A DNA stretch of 26,256 nucleotides from an uncultured Treponema sp. GTDB lineage: Bacteria; Spirochaetota; Spirochaetia; Treponematales; Treponemataceae. The notes below the pieces were generated by a model that was not told the origin of the DNA, made no database searches, and saw only the letters and a program-made list of their open reading frames with translations. The DNA lies in assembly GCA_937890485.1 (NCBI GenBank), contig CALBXN010000021.1:1-26256 (forward strand), read 5' to 3'. The position numbers were made by a program, and so were the translations under genes. Below are positions 16,301 through 24,080 of the stretch, in pieces; within the stretch, counting starts at the first letter, position 1, and each line of letters starts with the position of its first letter.

Positions 16301-17104
16301 GATAAGTCCCCAATGCTTTCTGATATAATCAAGCTGACCTTTCAAACTATTTGGACTTGCAACAACAGGTTCTTTCAACATTGTAACTAAATCAACACCA
16401 TTTGGTCCAAAATTTGGTTGTGTCTTGAAAAAGTTTTTGATAAGTTCCCAAGATTTTGCATAATCTGGATTTTTAGCAAGTTTTTCATCACTAAAGAGAA
16501 TATAGAAAGGTTCAAAAGCAGGATTTTCGTTTGCATGATGAAGCAAGAAAATTTCTTCAAAAGTTGTAACTCTGTTAGAAACACCATCTTCGGAACCAGC
16601 AAGATAATCTTGTGCAGAAATTTCTCCACGATAAACCGCAGTTGGTGGGAATTCCTCTGTAAATTCAGCAAGAAGTTTGTCTACATTTTTCTTACCGAGA
16701 TGTTCATCAAGAGTAGCAACCATTTGTTCAAATGCTTTTGCATTTGCCTGTTTTCTAAACATTGCACAAACATAGTGAAAAATTTCGTCAATCAACCCCA
16801 TAGCATTAAGTTGACCAGCTTTCACCATTTTTGAACTTTCAAGTACAGGATCAAATTGATCATTAATCTTTTTTGCAAAAAGTCTTACATTCTTAAAATT
16901 TGTTAAAATTACATTTCCAGTTGTTGCAAAAAGTGATAAATCAAAATCACATTTATCTCGCATCGCTTTAGAAACGTGAAACTCCATCAAAGGAGATTTT
17001 TTTAGTTTTGACAAAGATGGTTCTTCCCATGTATTGTCATTTTCAACCTTGCTCAACCTAATGGACAAAACTGTTTCAAAGTTTTTTTCAAATTCCTTCA
17101 TCAA
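13400..17104 (-). CDS. Very large GH13 (alpha-amylase family) protein with basic C-terminal tail
   Basis: Acts on alpha-1,4 glucans; precise reaction unknown. 1234 aa, no signal peptide, so cytoplasmic. The catalytic barrel lies around residues 350-800: region I DMVPNH (Asp433, His438), region II RFDAAM with nucleophile Asp553, region III LLLAEAFW with acid/base Glu618, then region IV FMNNPDEE with Asp679, where the usual His before the Asp is Pro678. GlgE maltosyltransferases also have Pro at this point, so it need not mean inactivity. About 340 residues precede and ~400 helical residues follow the barrel, unusually large for GH13. The last ~30 residues are Lys/Ala/Ser/Thr repeats (KPAEKATKAKSTKAEK...). 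It follows malQ by 6 nt with AGGAG before ATG, so the two form an operon. Confidence 0.9.
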   Translation of the reverse strand: MMKEFEKNFETVLSIRLSKVENDNTWEEPSLSKLKKSPLMEFHVSKAMRDKCDFDLSLFATTGNVILTNFKNVRLFAKKINDQFDPVLESSKMVKAGQLNAMGLIDEIFHYVCAMFRKQANAKAFEQMVATLDEHLGKKNVDKLLAEFTEEFPPTAVYRGEISAQDYLAGSEDGVSNRVTTFEEIFLLHHANENPAFEPFYILFSDEKLAKNPDYAKSWELIKNFFKTQPNFGPNGVDLVTMLKEPVVASPNSLKGQLDYIRKHWGLILGEWLLRLLSGIDMIQEEEKPGWSGHFSGPPPMEIYNYDSLNSEYERFTPDRDWMPRVVLMAKTVLVWLSQLSQKYQRPITRLDQIPDEELDTLAQEGFTGLWLIGLWERSWGSKRIKQICGNPEAAASAYSLHDYDIAGDLGGWEALDNLRRRLWYRGIRLASDMVPNHTGLDAKWVVEKPDLFIQSYDCPFPSYTFNGENLSLDPRVSVYLEDHYYSKNDCAVVFKRVDNSTGEVRYIYHGNDGTGMPWNDTAQIDFLNPVAREAVMQEILHVARNFPIIRFDAAMVLAKKHIKRLWYPEPGQGGDIASRAEHAVSREDFEIKIPNEFWREVVDRIQTELPDTLLLAEAFWMMEGYFVRTLGMHRVYNSAFMNMLKREENFKYRATVKNTLEFDPGILKRYVNFMNNPDEETAVAQFGKGDKYFGVCTLMVTMPGLPMFGHGQIEGFQEKYGMEFTKAYWNETPDLDLLEKHKRDIFPLMKKRYIFAEVENFRFYDVWDNGRVNENVYAYSNRFGDERSIVFYNNVYDQASGWINRSTKYAKKDENGNITHECLTLGEALDIPNEDNKYLIFQEQKTGLWFIRSCRDIHQNGLYVHLNGFEYQVLLNISCVSDDETGKYRVLYETLNGRGVPDIDIALKEIFLKDLYRALTDFASRELFDGIAVACMSKEERKAKNIKDVKLSDLLERVKPLGITYFETLVNFIEGNYGSSSVLGGSEKGERLSYDEIWKKFVARINSLVKITELNSKKADGDAEKLGVYLNEGLAKQDFMVELFTGFIMLYSVRDVIGNKASATDTKNLINLWCLDRKIRDILVEFGKPSKDMYTSFKTLLETAQFCDYKITSKNVEKMAFDIVDTLVNSDMASTVLGVNMYDSVLWYNKERLEDALWTGTMLYTIFTAKPADYALVYGVDKLIFRAMDDSEFKSEKLLELLKPAEKATKAKSTKAEKSEKPATKKTSSKAKK

Positions 17105-17110
17105 CGGCTC

Positions 17111-19078
17111 CTATCTCTCGTGAATCTTTACAATATTATTGATTTCACTAATCAATTCTTTATTTTTAATTAATTTTTCTATAGTAACTGGCAAACGATA
17201 TGTCCAGTTAAACTCATTTACACTTCCAGGAATATTTACTCGTTCATTATCAGGATTTTCGTCAAAATAATCTTCTACAAGACCTAAGAAATCCTGTAAC
17301 GGATGAATACAGAAGGCACTATTTGATTCTGCCATTTTAGATAGCAAATATCTGGCTGTTTTTGAATTGTAAGAACCAGGTTGTACATCTGAATCCCCTG
17401 GGAAAGTTCGGTAGAAATCCCAAGCATCACCTTCTTTTAGCCACCAAAGACGAGCAGTAGAAGAATCGTGAACAGAAGAAGTTGTTACACTCAAATATGG
17501 ATATTCCCCAAATTGATAATATGGTTCGCCTGGTGCATTCCAGTTTCTGCTCCAACGAACAACTCTTAAACTCAAAATTGATAAATCATTTAATACTCTA
17601 GGCAAAGATTCTGGATTTGAACCTAAATCTTCAGCACAAGCAACCATATCTGTACAAGAAGTTAAATCTCCAAGTAAAGTACGAGCCTGTTCTTCCCAAA
17701 GAACTTCCATTCTAGAATATTTTGTTACAATCAACTGTCCAAGACGATATTTTTCATCATCACTTAATGATTGCCAAGCAGTTGTTGAATGATAAGTCCA
17801 TAATGGTGAATAAAGTCCATCTGCAACCTTTACTAAAGCCCGATTTCGCCAAAATTCAGCAAGACGAGGTTTTACATTATCAGGAATATCACTTGCCCAA
17901 ATATCTTTTTCGCCTTTAATTTCTGGCTTGAATCGCCACATTTCTTCGTTTCCGATTCTATCCATGATTTTTGCAAGGATTCCATGAGTTCCAAGATAAT
18001 CTCCGTTGTTTACGGCTTCAATTTGATTTGTTGGAACATGAGGAACGCTAAGCCAAGTAATTCTATCATCAGAAAAACCAAGATTATGAAGTTCATCAGT
18101 TGTAATTGGCTCAAAAGGTTGAGTCCAACCAAGCATTGCAGTACTTTCACGCTGTGGAGTTGCCCAAATTCTAAAGAAACCTAGAACATGGTCAATTCTG
18201 TAAACTTGATAATATTTAGAAGCCTGAATTAAACGATTTTTCCACCAAGAATAATCATCTTTTTTAAGGTTATCCCAGTTGTAAATTGGAAATCCCCAGT
18301 TTTGTCCCACAGGATTTGGACCATCAGGAGGAGAACCTGCACGCATTTCATCATTAAAATATTCAGGAAAAGCCCAAGCGTCGCAGGAATCTTCATTCAT
18401 CATGATTGGAATATCACCTTTTAGTTTAATTCCAAGGCTTTGTGCATATTTTGATGCTTTAGCAAATTGTTCATCAAGACGCATCTGAACCCAAGCATAG
18501 AAAAGATTTCCGTCTTGATTCTTTTTATCTTTCCATAAATCATCAAGTTCTTTTTTTGTAGGCTGAGTTTCGCCCCATTCCTTCCAAGAAGCTTCGTGTT
18601 TTTTTTCTTTTTTTTGCATAAAGATAGAATAAACTTGAATCCAAGGATTATTTTTTATCCATTTAGATAATTCTGAACTAGAAATGATTTTTTCTTTTTC
18701 AGATTCAAAGATTTTTTGCAAAAGTTCAAGTTTTTTTCTTCTTAACTCACGATATTGAAATCGAGGAAGTTTTTCGTATTTTTTTTGAAGTTTAGTTATC
18801 TCTTTTAAAAGTTCTTCTTTACCTTCAACTTCTGGCAAAGATTTTAAACTGATATAAAGTGGATGAAGTGCAAAAGCAGAAAGCGCACTGTAAGGAGAAC
18901 TTTCTGTTCCGGTATCATTAACTGGCAACAACTGAATAAGTTTAAGTCCTGCTTTTTTACAAAAATCTGCAAAGGGAATTAAATCTAAAAACTCACCAAC
19001 ACCACAACTATCGGCAGTTTTCAAAGCTCCAACAGGAATTGCAGTTCCTGTTAAAAATTCTATTTTATTGTCTGACAT
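17111..19078 (-). CDS. malQ: 4-alpha-glucanotransferase (amylomaltase, GH77)
   Basis: Transfers alpha-1,4-glucan segments between oligosaccharides, releasing glucose, in maltodextrin or glycogen use; cytoplasmic. 655 aa, within the range of the longer MalQ forms. GH77 motifs: GTAIPVGALKTADSCGVGEF at the N-terminus, SSPYSALSAFALHPLYI (60-76), the nucleophile Asp296 in YRIDHVLGFFR, acid/base Glu483 in CAEDLGS, and His537-Asp538 in SSVHDSSTAR. An insert with Lys/Glu-rich helices (~85-180) is typical of bacterial enzymes. AGGAG lies an unusually long 14 nt from the ATG, which may lower its translation. First gene of a two-gene operon with the large GH13. Confidence 0.97.
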   Translation of the reverse strand: MSDNKIEFLTGTAIPVGALKTADSCGVGEFLDLIPFADFCKKAGLKLIQLLPVNDTGTESSPYSALSAFALHPLYISLKSLPEVEGKEELLKEITKLQKKYEKLPRFQYRELRRKKLELLQKIFESEKEKIISSSELSKWIKNNPWIQVYSIFMQKKEKKHEASWKEWGETQPTKKELDDLWKDKKNQDGNLFYAWVQMRLDEQFAKASKYAQSLGIKLKGDIPIMMNEDSCDAWAFPEYFNDEMRAGSPPDGPNPVGQNWGFPIYNWDNLKKDDYSWWKNRLIQASKYYQVYRIDHVLGFFRIWATPQRESTAMLGWTQPFEPITTDELHNLGFSDDRITWLSVPHVPTNQIEAVNNGDYLGTHGILAKIMDRIGNEEMWRFKPEIKGEKDIWASDIPDNVKPRLAEFWRNRALVKVADGLYSPLWTYHSTTAWQSLSDDEKYRLGQLIVTKYSRMEVLWEEQARTLLGDLTSCTDMVACAEDLGSNPESLPRVLNDLSILSLRVVRWSRNWNAPGEPYYQFGEYPYLSVTTSSVHDSSTARLWWLKEGDAWDFYRTFPGDSDVQPGSYNSKTARYLLSKMAESNSAFCIHPLQDFLGLVEDYFDENPDNERVNIPGSVNEFNWTYRLPVTIEKLIKNKELISEINNIVKIHER

Positions 19079-19141
19079 ATAAATTAGTTAAACTCCTATC
19101 AATACACTATCTTTTTAAAAGTTGACTTGTGTATCAATAAA

Positions 19142-19150
19142 ATTATATCA
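19142..19150 (-). promoter_or_regulatory. Extended -10 promoter of malQ
   Basis: Minus strand TGATATAAT (19150-19142) is an extended -10 (TG-N-TATAAT); the -35 region (TTTCTA at 17 bp) is poor, as is common for extended -10 promoters. The leader to the malQ ATG is about 55-60 nt and contains a 6-bp inverted repeat (ATACAC at 19102-19107 with GTGTAT at 19129-19134). Confidence 0.6.
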
Positions 19151-19201
19151 CATGTTTTTAAATATAGAAAATAAATTTTTATAAAAATGTAAGAAAATAT
19201 T

Positions 19202-19579
19202 TTATTTTACACGTGTAAGAGAAAGAAATGGAGTTTTATTTTCATCATTAAATACAAGATTTAAAGTATCTCCTTTTATTTTTACTAAATATAATTCTTT
19301 TTTACCATCTACTTCCATAGTTAATAAATCATCGTCTATTGACCATTTACCAGAAATAGAATCTGTTGTAACTTTTCCTCCAACTGATACTAATGTTGTC
19401 ATTTCAAAATTATCAACAGTTGAAAATTCAAAGAAAATAACAGTCTCTAAAATAACATCTTCTATAGTAGTTGAATTTCTAACTTCCCATTTTGAATCAA
19501 CCAATTTTTTTGTAATATCACAACTAAAAACAAATAAAACTGCTATAAGAAAAAGAAAACAAATAATTATTTTTTTCAT
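19202..19579 (-). CDS. Small lipoprotein with lipocalin-like domain
   Basis: 125-aa predicted lipoprotein: positively charged KK start, hydrophobic core, and lipobox VFSC with the lipidated Cys at residue 20. The mature part (KWEVRNSTT..., alternating beta strands, SGKWSIDDDLLTMEV, closing SLTRVK) resembles small lipocalin-like lipoproteins often seen as paralogues in spirochaetes and Bacteroidetes; ligand unknown. Start is supported by GGAG 7 nt upstream. It sits between the strong terminator of the envelope operon (19630-19659) and the malQ promoter, so it is probably transcribed alone; no convincing promoter was found in the 50 nt available. Confidence 0.72.
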   Translation of the reverse strand: MKKIIICFLFLIAVLFVFSCDITKKLVDSKWEVRNSTTIEDVILETVIFFEFSTVDNFEMTTLVSVGGKVTTDSISGKWSIDDDLLTMEVDGKKELYLVKIKGDTLNLVFNDENKTPFLSLTRVK

Positions 19580-19629
19580 TATAAAACTCCATATATTAGT
19601 CTATAAAACTTACCTAAGCATTTAAAAAA

Positions 19630-19659
19630 AATATAGACTCATTTAACTGAGTCTATATT
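19630..19659 (-). terminator. Intrinsic terminator of the LPP20/LpoB operon
   Basis: A perfect 12-bp stem (AATATAGACTCA / TGAGTCTATATT) with a 6-nt loop starts 3 bases after the stop codon of the last operon gene. On the minus strand it is followed by an unbroken T run, typical of an efficient Rho-independent terminator. Confidence 0.93.
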
Positions 19660-19662
19660 CTT

Positions 19663-20037
19663 TTATTTTTTTAGAACTTTGTATACTGAATATACATAAA
19701 AATTTTCTTCGTCTTCTTCCCAATATTCATATACAAATACAAGTGATGTTTTTTTGTTTTTTGAAAACTTTTCTTCAAAGCATTTTGTAGCATCAACTTG
19801 AGAAGACATTTTTGCAATTTCAAACTCGTAAGATTTTCCAACTCCAATAATTACAGGAGTTCGTTTATCTATATCGAATTTTTTTCGCAACACTGAATCT
19901 TTTCCTGTATTCAAATATTGTGTTAACCATTCAGGTGAAGGATCTATCCCAAATTCACTTCCCTTCCAATCAATAATTTCTGCATTAACAGAAAATAGAA
20001 AAAACAAGAAAACAAGAAAACTTAAAATTCTTTTCAT
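19663..20037 (-). CDS. Small secreted protein, last gene of the LPP20/LpoB operon
   Basis: I do not recognise a named family. 124 aa with a Sec signal peptide (KR, Phe/Leu-rich core, cleavage after SVNA near residue 19), then EIIDWKGSEFGIDPSPEWLTQYLN. This resembles the start of LPP20-type domains (short strand, then P-E/D-W), and the later FEIAKMSSQVDATKCFEEKF and strand-rich end are also compatible, so it may be a shortened relative of its neighbours. Its ATG overlaps the upstream LPP20 gene stop by 4 nt, so it is translationally coupled. Periplasmic or envelope-associated; function unknown. Confidence 0.72.
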   Translation of the reverse strand: MKRILSFLVFLFFLFSVNAEIIDWKGSEFGIDPSPEWLTQYLNTGKDSVLRKKFDIDKRTPVIIGVGKSYEFEIAKMSSQVDATKCFEEKFSKNKKTSLVFVYEYWEEDEENFYVYSVYKVLKK

Positions 20038-21089
20038 TCAATAACCATTTCCTTTAAAAAATCATCAATTGATTTTGAATATTTTGACGAAATAGTATTA
20101 ATAATTTTCTTTACAGCTTTACTTTTAGCTTCATCAAAATTAATATGACTTTCTCGTCCAGAAATAGAATATGGAATAATTTGTTGATCTTCTACAGTAT
20201 CAAGAATATAACTTTCTCCGTTGTACTTGCATCTGATTGTTGTATTATCTGAAGTTGTACTTTTTTCAAAACCGAACTTTGCAACCAACAAATATCTAAC
20301 ATTAGAGTCATAACTTCCTCTAAAGCCAGAATTACTAATTGCTTGATAGAAAGCTTCTTCAAATCTACCATCAACATCATTTTCCACAATTACATGAATT
20401 GGAATATTTTTAGCTAATTGAGTCTTTTTTAAGTGAACTTCTTTTGAAGAAACACATTTACTCTTCAAGGATGTAGCAACATCTTGATTGATTATAGCTA
20501 ATTTTTTAAGATGCTTTTCATTTTCTAATGCAATATCCTCTGCAAAATCATAGAGAGAATACATATCGAATGAAAAATCATTTACATCTATTCGCTTCAA
20601 AATTGAATTAATTGCATCTAGATTTTGAGTAACCATATCTTGATAAATTTGAGTTGCTTTTGCTTTATCTAAAACAGCAATTGCATACCAAGTAGATGTT
20701 TCGTCAAACCAGAAATTTACTTCTACACCAATCAAAGAATCAATATCTACATTCTTTTTTATTGATTGATCGATTGTCGCAACAGAAGAATTTGCAACCA
20801 ATCCATTTTCTTTTGCCTGAGTCATTCTGCTTGAAGATTTAGTTTCTGATTTTATTGATTGACCAAAAACAGAAGCAATTCCCTTCAAAGCATCAAGTTC
20901 TGCTGATTTTCTATCTGCACCTGTACCAACATATGTCATATAGGAAGCACTTGGATAAACAGAAGAAGGCATATTTACCCATTCCGGCATGACTACTTTT
21001 GGTTTTTTAGCTGCAAATAAAGAACTGGTTGATTGTAGAACAATCAACCAGAACAATATATTAACAATATATTTTGTTATTTTTCGCAT
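20034..21089 (-). CDS. LPP20-family envelope protein
   Basis: 351 aa with a Sec signal peptide (cleavage near SLFAA, residue ~27; no lipobox). The LPP20 domain begins at about residue 35 with PEWVNMPSSVYP...YVGTGADRKSAELDALKGIA, the classic pattern of P-x-W-V followed by G-x-G, then alternating A-x-x-x-A helix; FWFDETSTWYAIAVLDKAKA closes the domain. The remaining ~180 residues are helical, then beta-rich. Its start lies 13 nt inside the end of the COG3014 gene and has no ribosome site, so it probably depends on coupled translation. Family members are envelope proteins often encoded with LpoB-like proteins; exact role unknown. Confidence 0.85.
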   Translation of the reverse strand: MRKITKYIVNILFWLIVLQSTSSLFAAKKPKVVMPEWVNMPSSVYPSASYMTYVGTGADRKSAELDALKGIASVFGQSIKSETKSSSRMTQAKENGLVANSSVATIDQSIKKNVDIDSLIGVEVNFWFDETSTWYAIAVLDKAKATQIYQDMVTQNLDAINSILKRIDVNDFSFDMYSLYDFAEDIALENEKHLKKLAIINQDVATSLKSKCVSSKEVHLKKTQLAKNIPIHVIVENDVDGRFEEAFYQAISNSGFRGSYDSNVRYLLVAKFGFEKSTTSDNTTIRCKYNGESYILDTVEDQQIIPYSISGRESHINFDEAKSKAVKKIINTISSKYSKSIDDFLKEMVIE

Positions 21090-22561
21090 GTAGAAACTTT
21101 AACTGCTACTTTGCCTTCTTCAACAACTACATTTTCAATAACTCTTGACTCAACAATTGCATCACCATCAAGGTATTCAACTGTTACAGAGTAAGTACCT
21201 GGGTCAACTGTAAATCCTGCTGAACTTGCAAAGTTAGGGAAGTAATCACACTGTCTTATATCTGCAACTTCTGTATCAACTAATTTACCCAAAGCAACTT
21301 TCATTCCTTCAACAGCAACATTTACTGCTACTTGAGCAGCCATTGCTGTAATAGCATTTCCACTTGCAGCTTCCAAACCTTTTTGTGCAGCTTCAAGTGT
21401 AACAATATTAGCAGGAATAATAGCAGCAGCTTTTGTAATATTTCTGAAAATACTTCTGTTGAAAGCACCACGAGCTTTTGTTGCAACATCAATTGCTACA
21501 GCGTTATCAAAATTTTCAATTACAACAGCATCTTTTGTATCACCATTTGAAAGTTTTACACGAACTGATTTAATTTTATGATTTTGATCTTCTGGCTTAA
21601 ATACAGGATAAGAAAATTTAAAGTAAACAGGTAAATTATAACCATATTTACTTACAGTTAAAACTGGGATTTTTTCTAAGTTTGAATCTGCTCTCTTTCC
21701 GATTGTTCCAGCAAGTGCAAGAACATTTAATCTACCTTTTCCTGCAGGAACTTCAACATCTTCTGATATATCAAGATTTGGAACATCTGTTTTTAAAACA
21801 GCACCAAAATCTTTTGCATGATCAGAATCGTTGTTTGCAGCATAAACAAGAGTTCCTAAGTAAGATAGGAATGGAGATGTTTCATATGATAAATTTGTTT
21901 TTTGTGGAATACCATTTGAAAGTTCAGCCAAATCAATACTTCCAAATTCAGAAAGTACATTCATTGCGCCAGAAACTTTAGGATCTTCCAATACACCTTC
22001 AGAACTTGCAGCAAGTTCTTTTTGTTCTTTTACAAGAGGTGCAATTATATCTTTATAATCTCCTGTATATGTATAAACAACACCTAGAGCTTCATCCATT
22101 TTACCTGCAGCAATGGAGTTTACAATTCGCATTGAATATGCCAAAAGTCTTTCATAAACAGCACCTGAATAAGTAACTGTATCTTCTGAAGTAAGAGCAG
22201 CAGCCATTACTTTTCCAGCTGTCATATCTGCAGCTGATTGTTGCATCAAGCCTTGTGTTTCAAAAAAACTTTTCCCTGATACTTCATAGTCACCTTTAAA
22301 ATGTTGCAACATATTAATATCAAGTTTATCCTTGATAGCAGTTTTTTTATCAGTTTTTTGACTAAGTAAATTTATACAAGTTTCAAAATCACGATGTTCG
22401 TATGCATTATTGTATACTTCATAGTCAAATTTTCCTTTTTTAACCTTTGCTGGTTTTGATTTTTTTTCACCTGACTTCTCAACATTATCGTTTGAAGCAC
22501 AAGAAAATAAAAATACAAGTGATGATAGCATCAACACTGCAACTTTTGCAAATTTCTTCAT
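21077..22561 (-). CDS. COG3014-type lipoprotein
   Basis: 494-aa predicted lipoprotein: lipobox LFSC with Cys21, then a Lys/Ser-rich linker. Helical repeats (about residues 45-215) resemble a TPR-like domain: YNNAYEHRDFETCINLLSQK starts it, and DYEVSGKSFFETQGLMQQSA follows. After these come PFLSYLGTLVYAANND, a Gly-rich segment (PAGKGRLNVLALAGTIGK), a conserved helical segment (NRSIFRNITKAAAIIPANIV) and a beta-sandwich-like C-terminus (DPGTYSVTVEYLD). This order matches the uncharacterised COG3014 proteins whose genes accompany lpoB in Gram-negative bacteria. ATG preceded by AGGAAGGATTAGGG; 16 nt after the lpoB-like gene. Likely peptidoglycan or outer-membrane related, by context. Confidence 0.83.
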   Translation of the reverse strand: MKKFAKVAVLMLSSLVFLFSCASNDNVEKSGEKKSKPAKVKKGKFDYEVYNNAYEHRDFETCINLLSQKTDKKTAIKDKLDINMLQHFKGDYEVSGKSFFETQGLMQQSAADMTAGKVMAAALTSEDTVTYSGAVYERLLAYSMRIVNSIAAGKMDEALGVVYTYTGDYKDIIAPLVKEQKELAASSEGVLEDPKVSGAMNVLSEFGSIDLAELSNGIPQKTNLSYETSPFLSYLGTLVYAANNDSDHAKDFGAVLKTDVPNLDISEDVEVPAGKGRLNVLALAGTIGKRADSNLEKIPVLTVSKYGYNLPVYFKFSYPVFKPEDQNHKIKSVRVKLSNGDTKDAVVIENFDNAVAIDVATKARGAFNRSIFRNITKAAAIIPANIVTLEAAQKGLEAASGNAITAMAAQVAVNVAVEGMKVALGKLVDTEVADIRQCDYFPNFASSAGFTVDPGTYSVTVEYLDGDAIVESRVIENVVVEEGKVAVKVSTCEK

Positions 22562-22577
22562 CCCTAATCCTTCCTAA

Positions 22578-23177
22578 CTATCTGCTTTTAACAGAACCAA
22601 TTTTTTTCAAATAATCTTTTGTTGCTTCAGATGGTTCAAACATACCAACTGTTCTATGTGTCTTTAAATCTGTAAGTTCAATATTCACAATGTAGGTTCT
22701 TTCTTGTTTTCTACCATTGTTTTGAACCATTAATTTAACAGAACCAGTAAGCATATAGTCTGCAGCATCTTCTTCATCAAGGTCAAGAGCAGCGTCTTCA
22801 CGTGAGTGATCCTGTTGCCCCATTACTTCAGTTCTAAGCTCTTTTCGAACATCAGCATTTGCCATAAATTCGAATACACCTGTATTCAAAATAGCAGTTT
22901 TTAAACTATTTGCAATAATTTGTGTATCAAAGAACTCACCTGTTTCATCTTTTATTTTTCCAATAGTAACTATTGGTGGTCTATCATTTTGTTCTTCGAA
23001 TCTTGCAACTCTTGGATGAACAATAATTTGAGCCACAAGGTCCTTACAAACTGCACGAGAATCTGACTCATTTAAATATGGAGTCAAATTTTCATCTCCA
23101 CCTCTTTTTACTCTTGCAGCAAATACTAAAGTAGTTGCCATCAAAACAAGAAGTACAGATAAAATAACCTTTTTCAT
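22578..23177 (-). CDS. LpoB-like penicillin-binding-protein activator, without lipobox
   Basis: 199 aa. The domain (about residues 60-199) matches the LpoB family: RPPIVTIGKIKDETGEFFDT, ANSLKTAILNTGVFEFMA, then YMLTGSVKLMVQNNGRKQERTYIVNIELTDLKTHRTVG. In Escherichia coli LpoB is an outer-membrane lipoprotein that activates PBP1B. Here the signal peptide ends at LVFAA with no Cys, so the protein should be soluble in the periplasm rather than lipid-anchored. GAGGA lies 8 nt before ATG. It follows the LPP20-like gene by 4 nt and precedes the COG3014 lipoprotein, a gene company known from Gram-negative genomes. Family call is good; the PBP-activating role in spirochaetes is inference. Confidence 0.86.
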   Translation of the reverse strand: MKKVILSVLLVLMATTLVFAARVKRGGDENLTPYLNESDSRAVCKDLVAQIIVHPRVARFEEQNDRPPIVTIGKIKDETGEFFDTQIIANSLKTAILNTGVFEFMANADVRKELRTEVMGQQDHSREDAALDLDEEDAADYMLTGSVKLMVQNNGRKQERTYIVNIELTDLKTHRTVGMFEPSEATKDYLKKIGSVKSR

Positions 23178-23181
23178 TAAA

Positions 23182-23898
23182 TTATTCCTCTACTCCAAGA
23201 TCATATTCTACAGAATCATCTTTTACAGTGTCTAACAATGGAGCTCTTAAGTTTTGACTCAATGCTTGTTTTAACAATGTTGTTTCAGATGCGTTATCTT
23301 CAATACCGTTAAGAGCAGCGTCTAATTGTGCATCATAAATATCTTTTGGCATTGTAAATACAACATAGTATTCATAGTAGTAATCAAAAGAACTATCTGG
23401 TGAGCGTTTTGTAATTTTTACACCTTGTTTTGGTTTTTTGAATTGCATCCAATATTGAGCTTCTTTGTTCAATCCGTTGATTTCAATAGCTGACAAAGCT
23501 TTTACAGTTTGGTCGATAGCTTGTTTAGCTTTTCCTTCTCCTGTATCACCTTGGAAAACAGCATTTGCACTTTGACCAACAGCCATAGAGAATGAATTTG
23601 CAACTTGTCTTTGAACATCTACTTGATCTGTCCAAGTTTTCAAAAATTCAAGATCTTCACCTTGGTTTGAAAAAACAAAGATTTGGCTATCTTCTAAGTC
23701 AATTTTTAATGATTTAGCAACTCTTTTGTTTTCACCTTCCAAAACTGCTGCTACCCAATCTGGAATTTCTGTACCAATAGCCATACCAGGTCTATTAACT
23801 ACTTCAATTTTAATTTTGGCTTGTTTTGCTTTTGGAGCAGCGAAAACTGTCATAACAACACATGCCATACACAATAAAACTAATAATGTCTTCTTCAT
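23182..23898 (-). CDS. LPP20-like secreted protein, first gene of the envelope operon
   Basis: 238 aa. Signal peptide with core LLVLLCMACVVMTVFAA; cleavage after VFAA seems likeliest, although LCMAC could be read as a relaxed spirochaetal lipobox. The mature part has the LPP20-type start (GTEIPDWVAAVLEG) followed by strand, helix and strand with FSMAVGQSANAVFQG, and a segment SSFDYYYEYYVVFTMPKDIY that parallels the closing strands of LPP20 domains. So this operon has at least two LPP20-type proteins. AAGGAG lies 6 nt before ATG. Preceded by a consensus promoter and a 5' UTR hairpin. Function unknown. Confidence 0.82.
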   Translation of the reverse strand: MKKTLLVLLCMACVVMTVFAAPKAKQAKIKIEVVNRPGMAIGTEIPDWVAAVLEGENKRVAKSLKIDLEDSQIFVFSNQGEDLEFLKTWTDQVDVQRQVANSFSMAVGQSANAVFQGDTGEGKAKQAIDQTVKALSAIEINGLNKEAQYWMQFKKPKQGVKITKRSPDSSFDYYYEYYVVFTMPKDIYDAQLDAALNGIEDNASETTLLKQALSQNLRAPLLDTVKDDSVEYDLGVEE

Positions 23899-23927
23899 AT
23901 TTTTCTCCTTATATGAATTAAAAATTT

Positions 23928-23946
23928 GTTTCTATATTTTAGAAAC
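23928..23946 (-). other. 5' UTR hairpin of the envelope operon
   Basis: GTTTCTA and TAGAAAC form a 7-bp stem with a 5-nt loop about 10 nt after the predicted transcription start and about 30 nt before the ATG. It may stabilise the mRNA 5' end; no known riboswitch fold is recognised. Confidence 0.4.
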
Positions 23947-23961
23947 TTCCTCGTAAAATCC

Positions 23962-23990
23962 ATAGTACTCCCATAAGCATTATTCGTCAA
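23962..23990 (-). promoter_or_regulatory. Sigma70-type promoter of the LPP20/LpoB operon
   Basis: Minus strand TTGACG (23990-23985), 17-bp spacer, TACTAT (23967-23962). Predicted start near 23955, giving a ~55-nt leader before the first gene. Confidence 0.82.
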
Positions 23991-24020
23991 GTAAAAACTA
24001 TAAAAAATCTCCATTAACAT

Positions 24021-24057
24021 AAAAAAGCCAAATTGCATAAATACAACTCGGCTTTTG
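24021..24057 (-). terminator. Intrinsic terminator of the radical SAM gene
   Basis: On the minus strand AAAAGCC, then a partly paired GAGTTG/CAATTT region around an 8-nt loop, then GGCTTTTTT: a stem with two mismatches and a six-T tail, 24 nt after the stop codon. Confidence 0.85.
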
Positions 24058-24080
24058 AATAAACATAAATTAAAATTTAC

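Noticed and set aside
14737..16834. Several open frames of 64-138 codons opposite the GH13 gene
   Set aside because: They lie inside a clearly coding gene, lack ribosome sites, and their translations are Cys/His/Phe-rich antisense artefacts.
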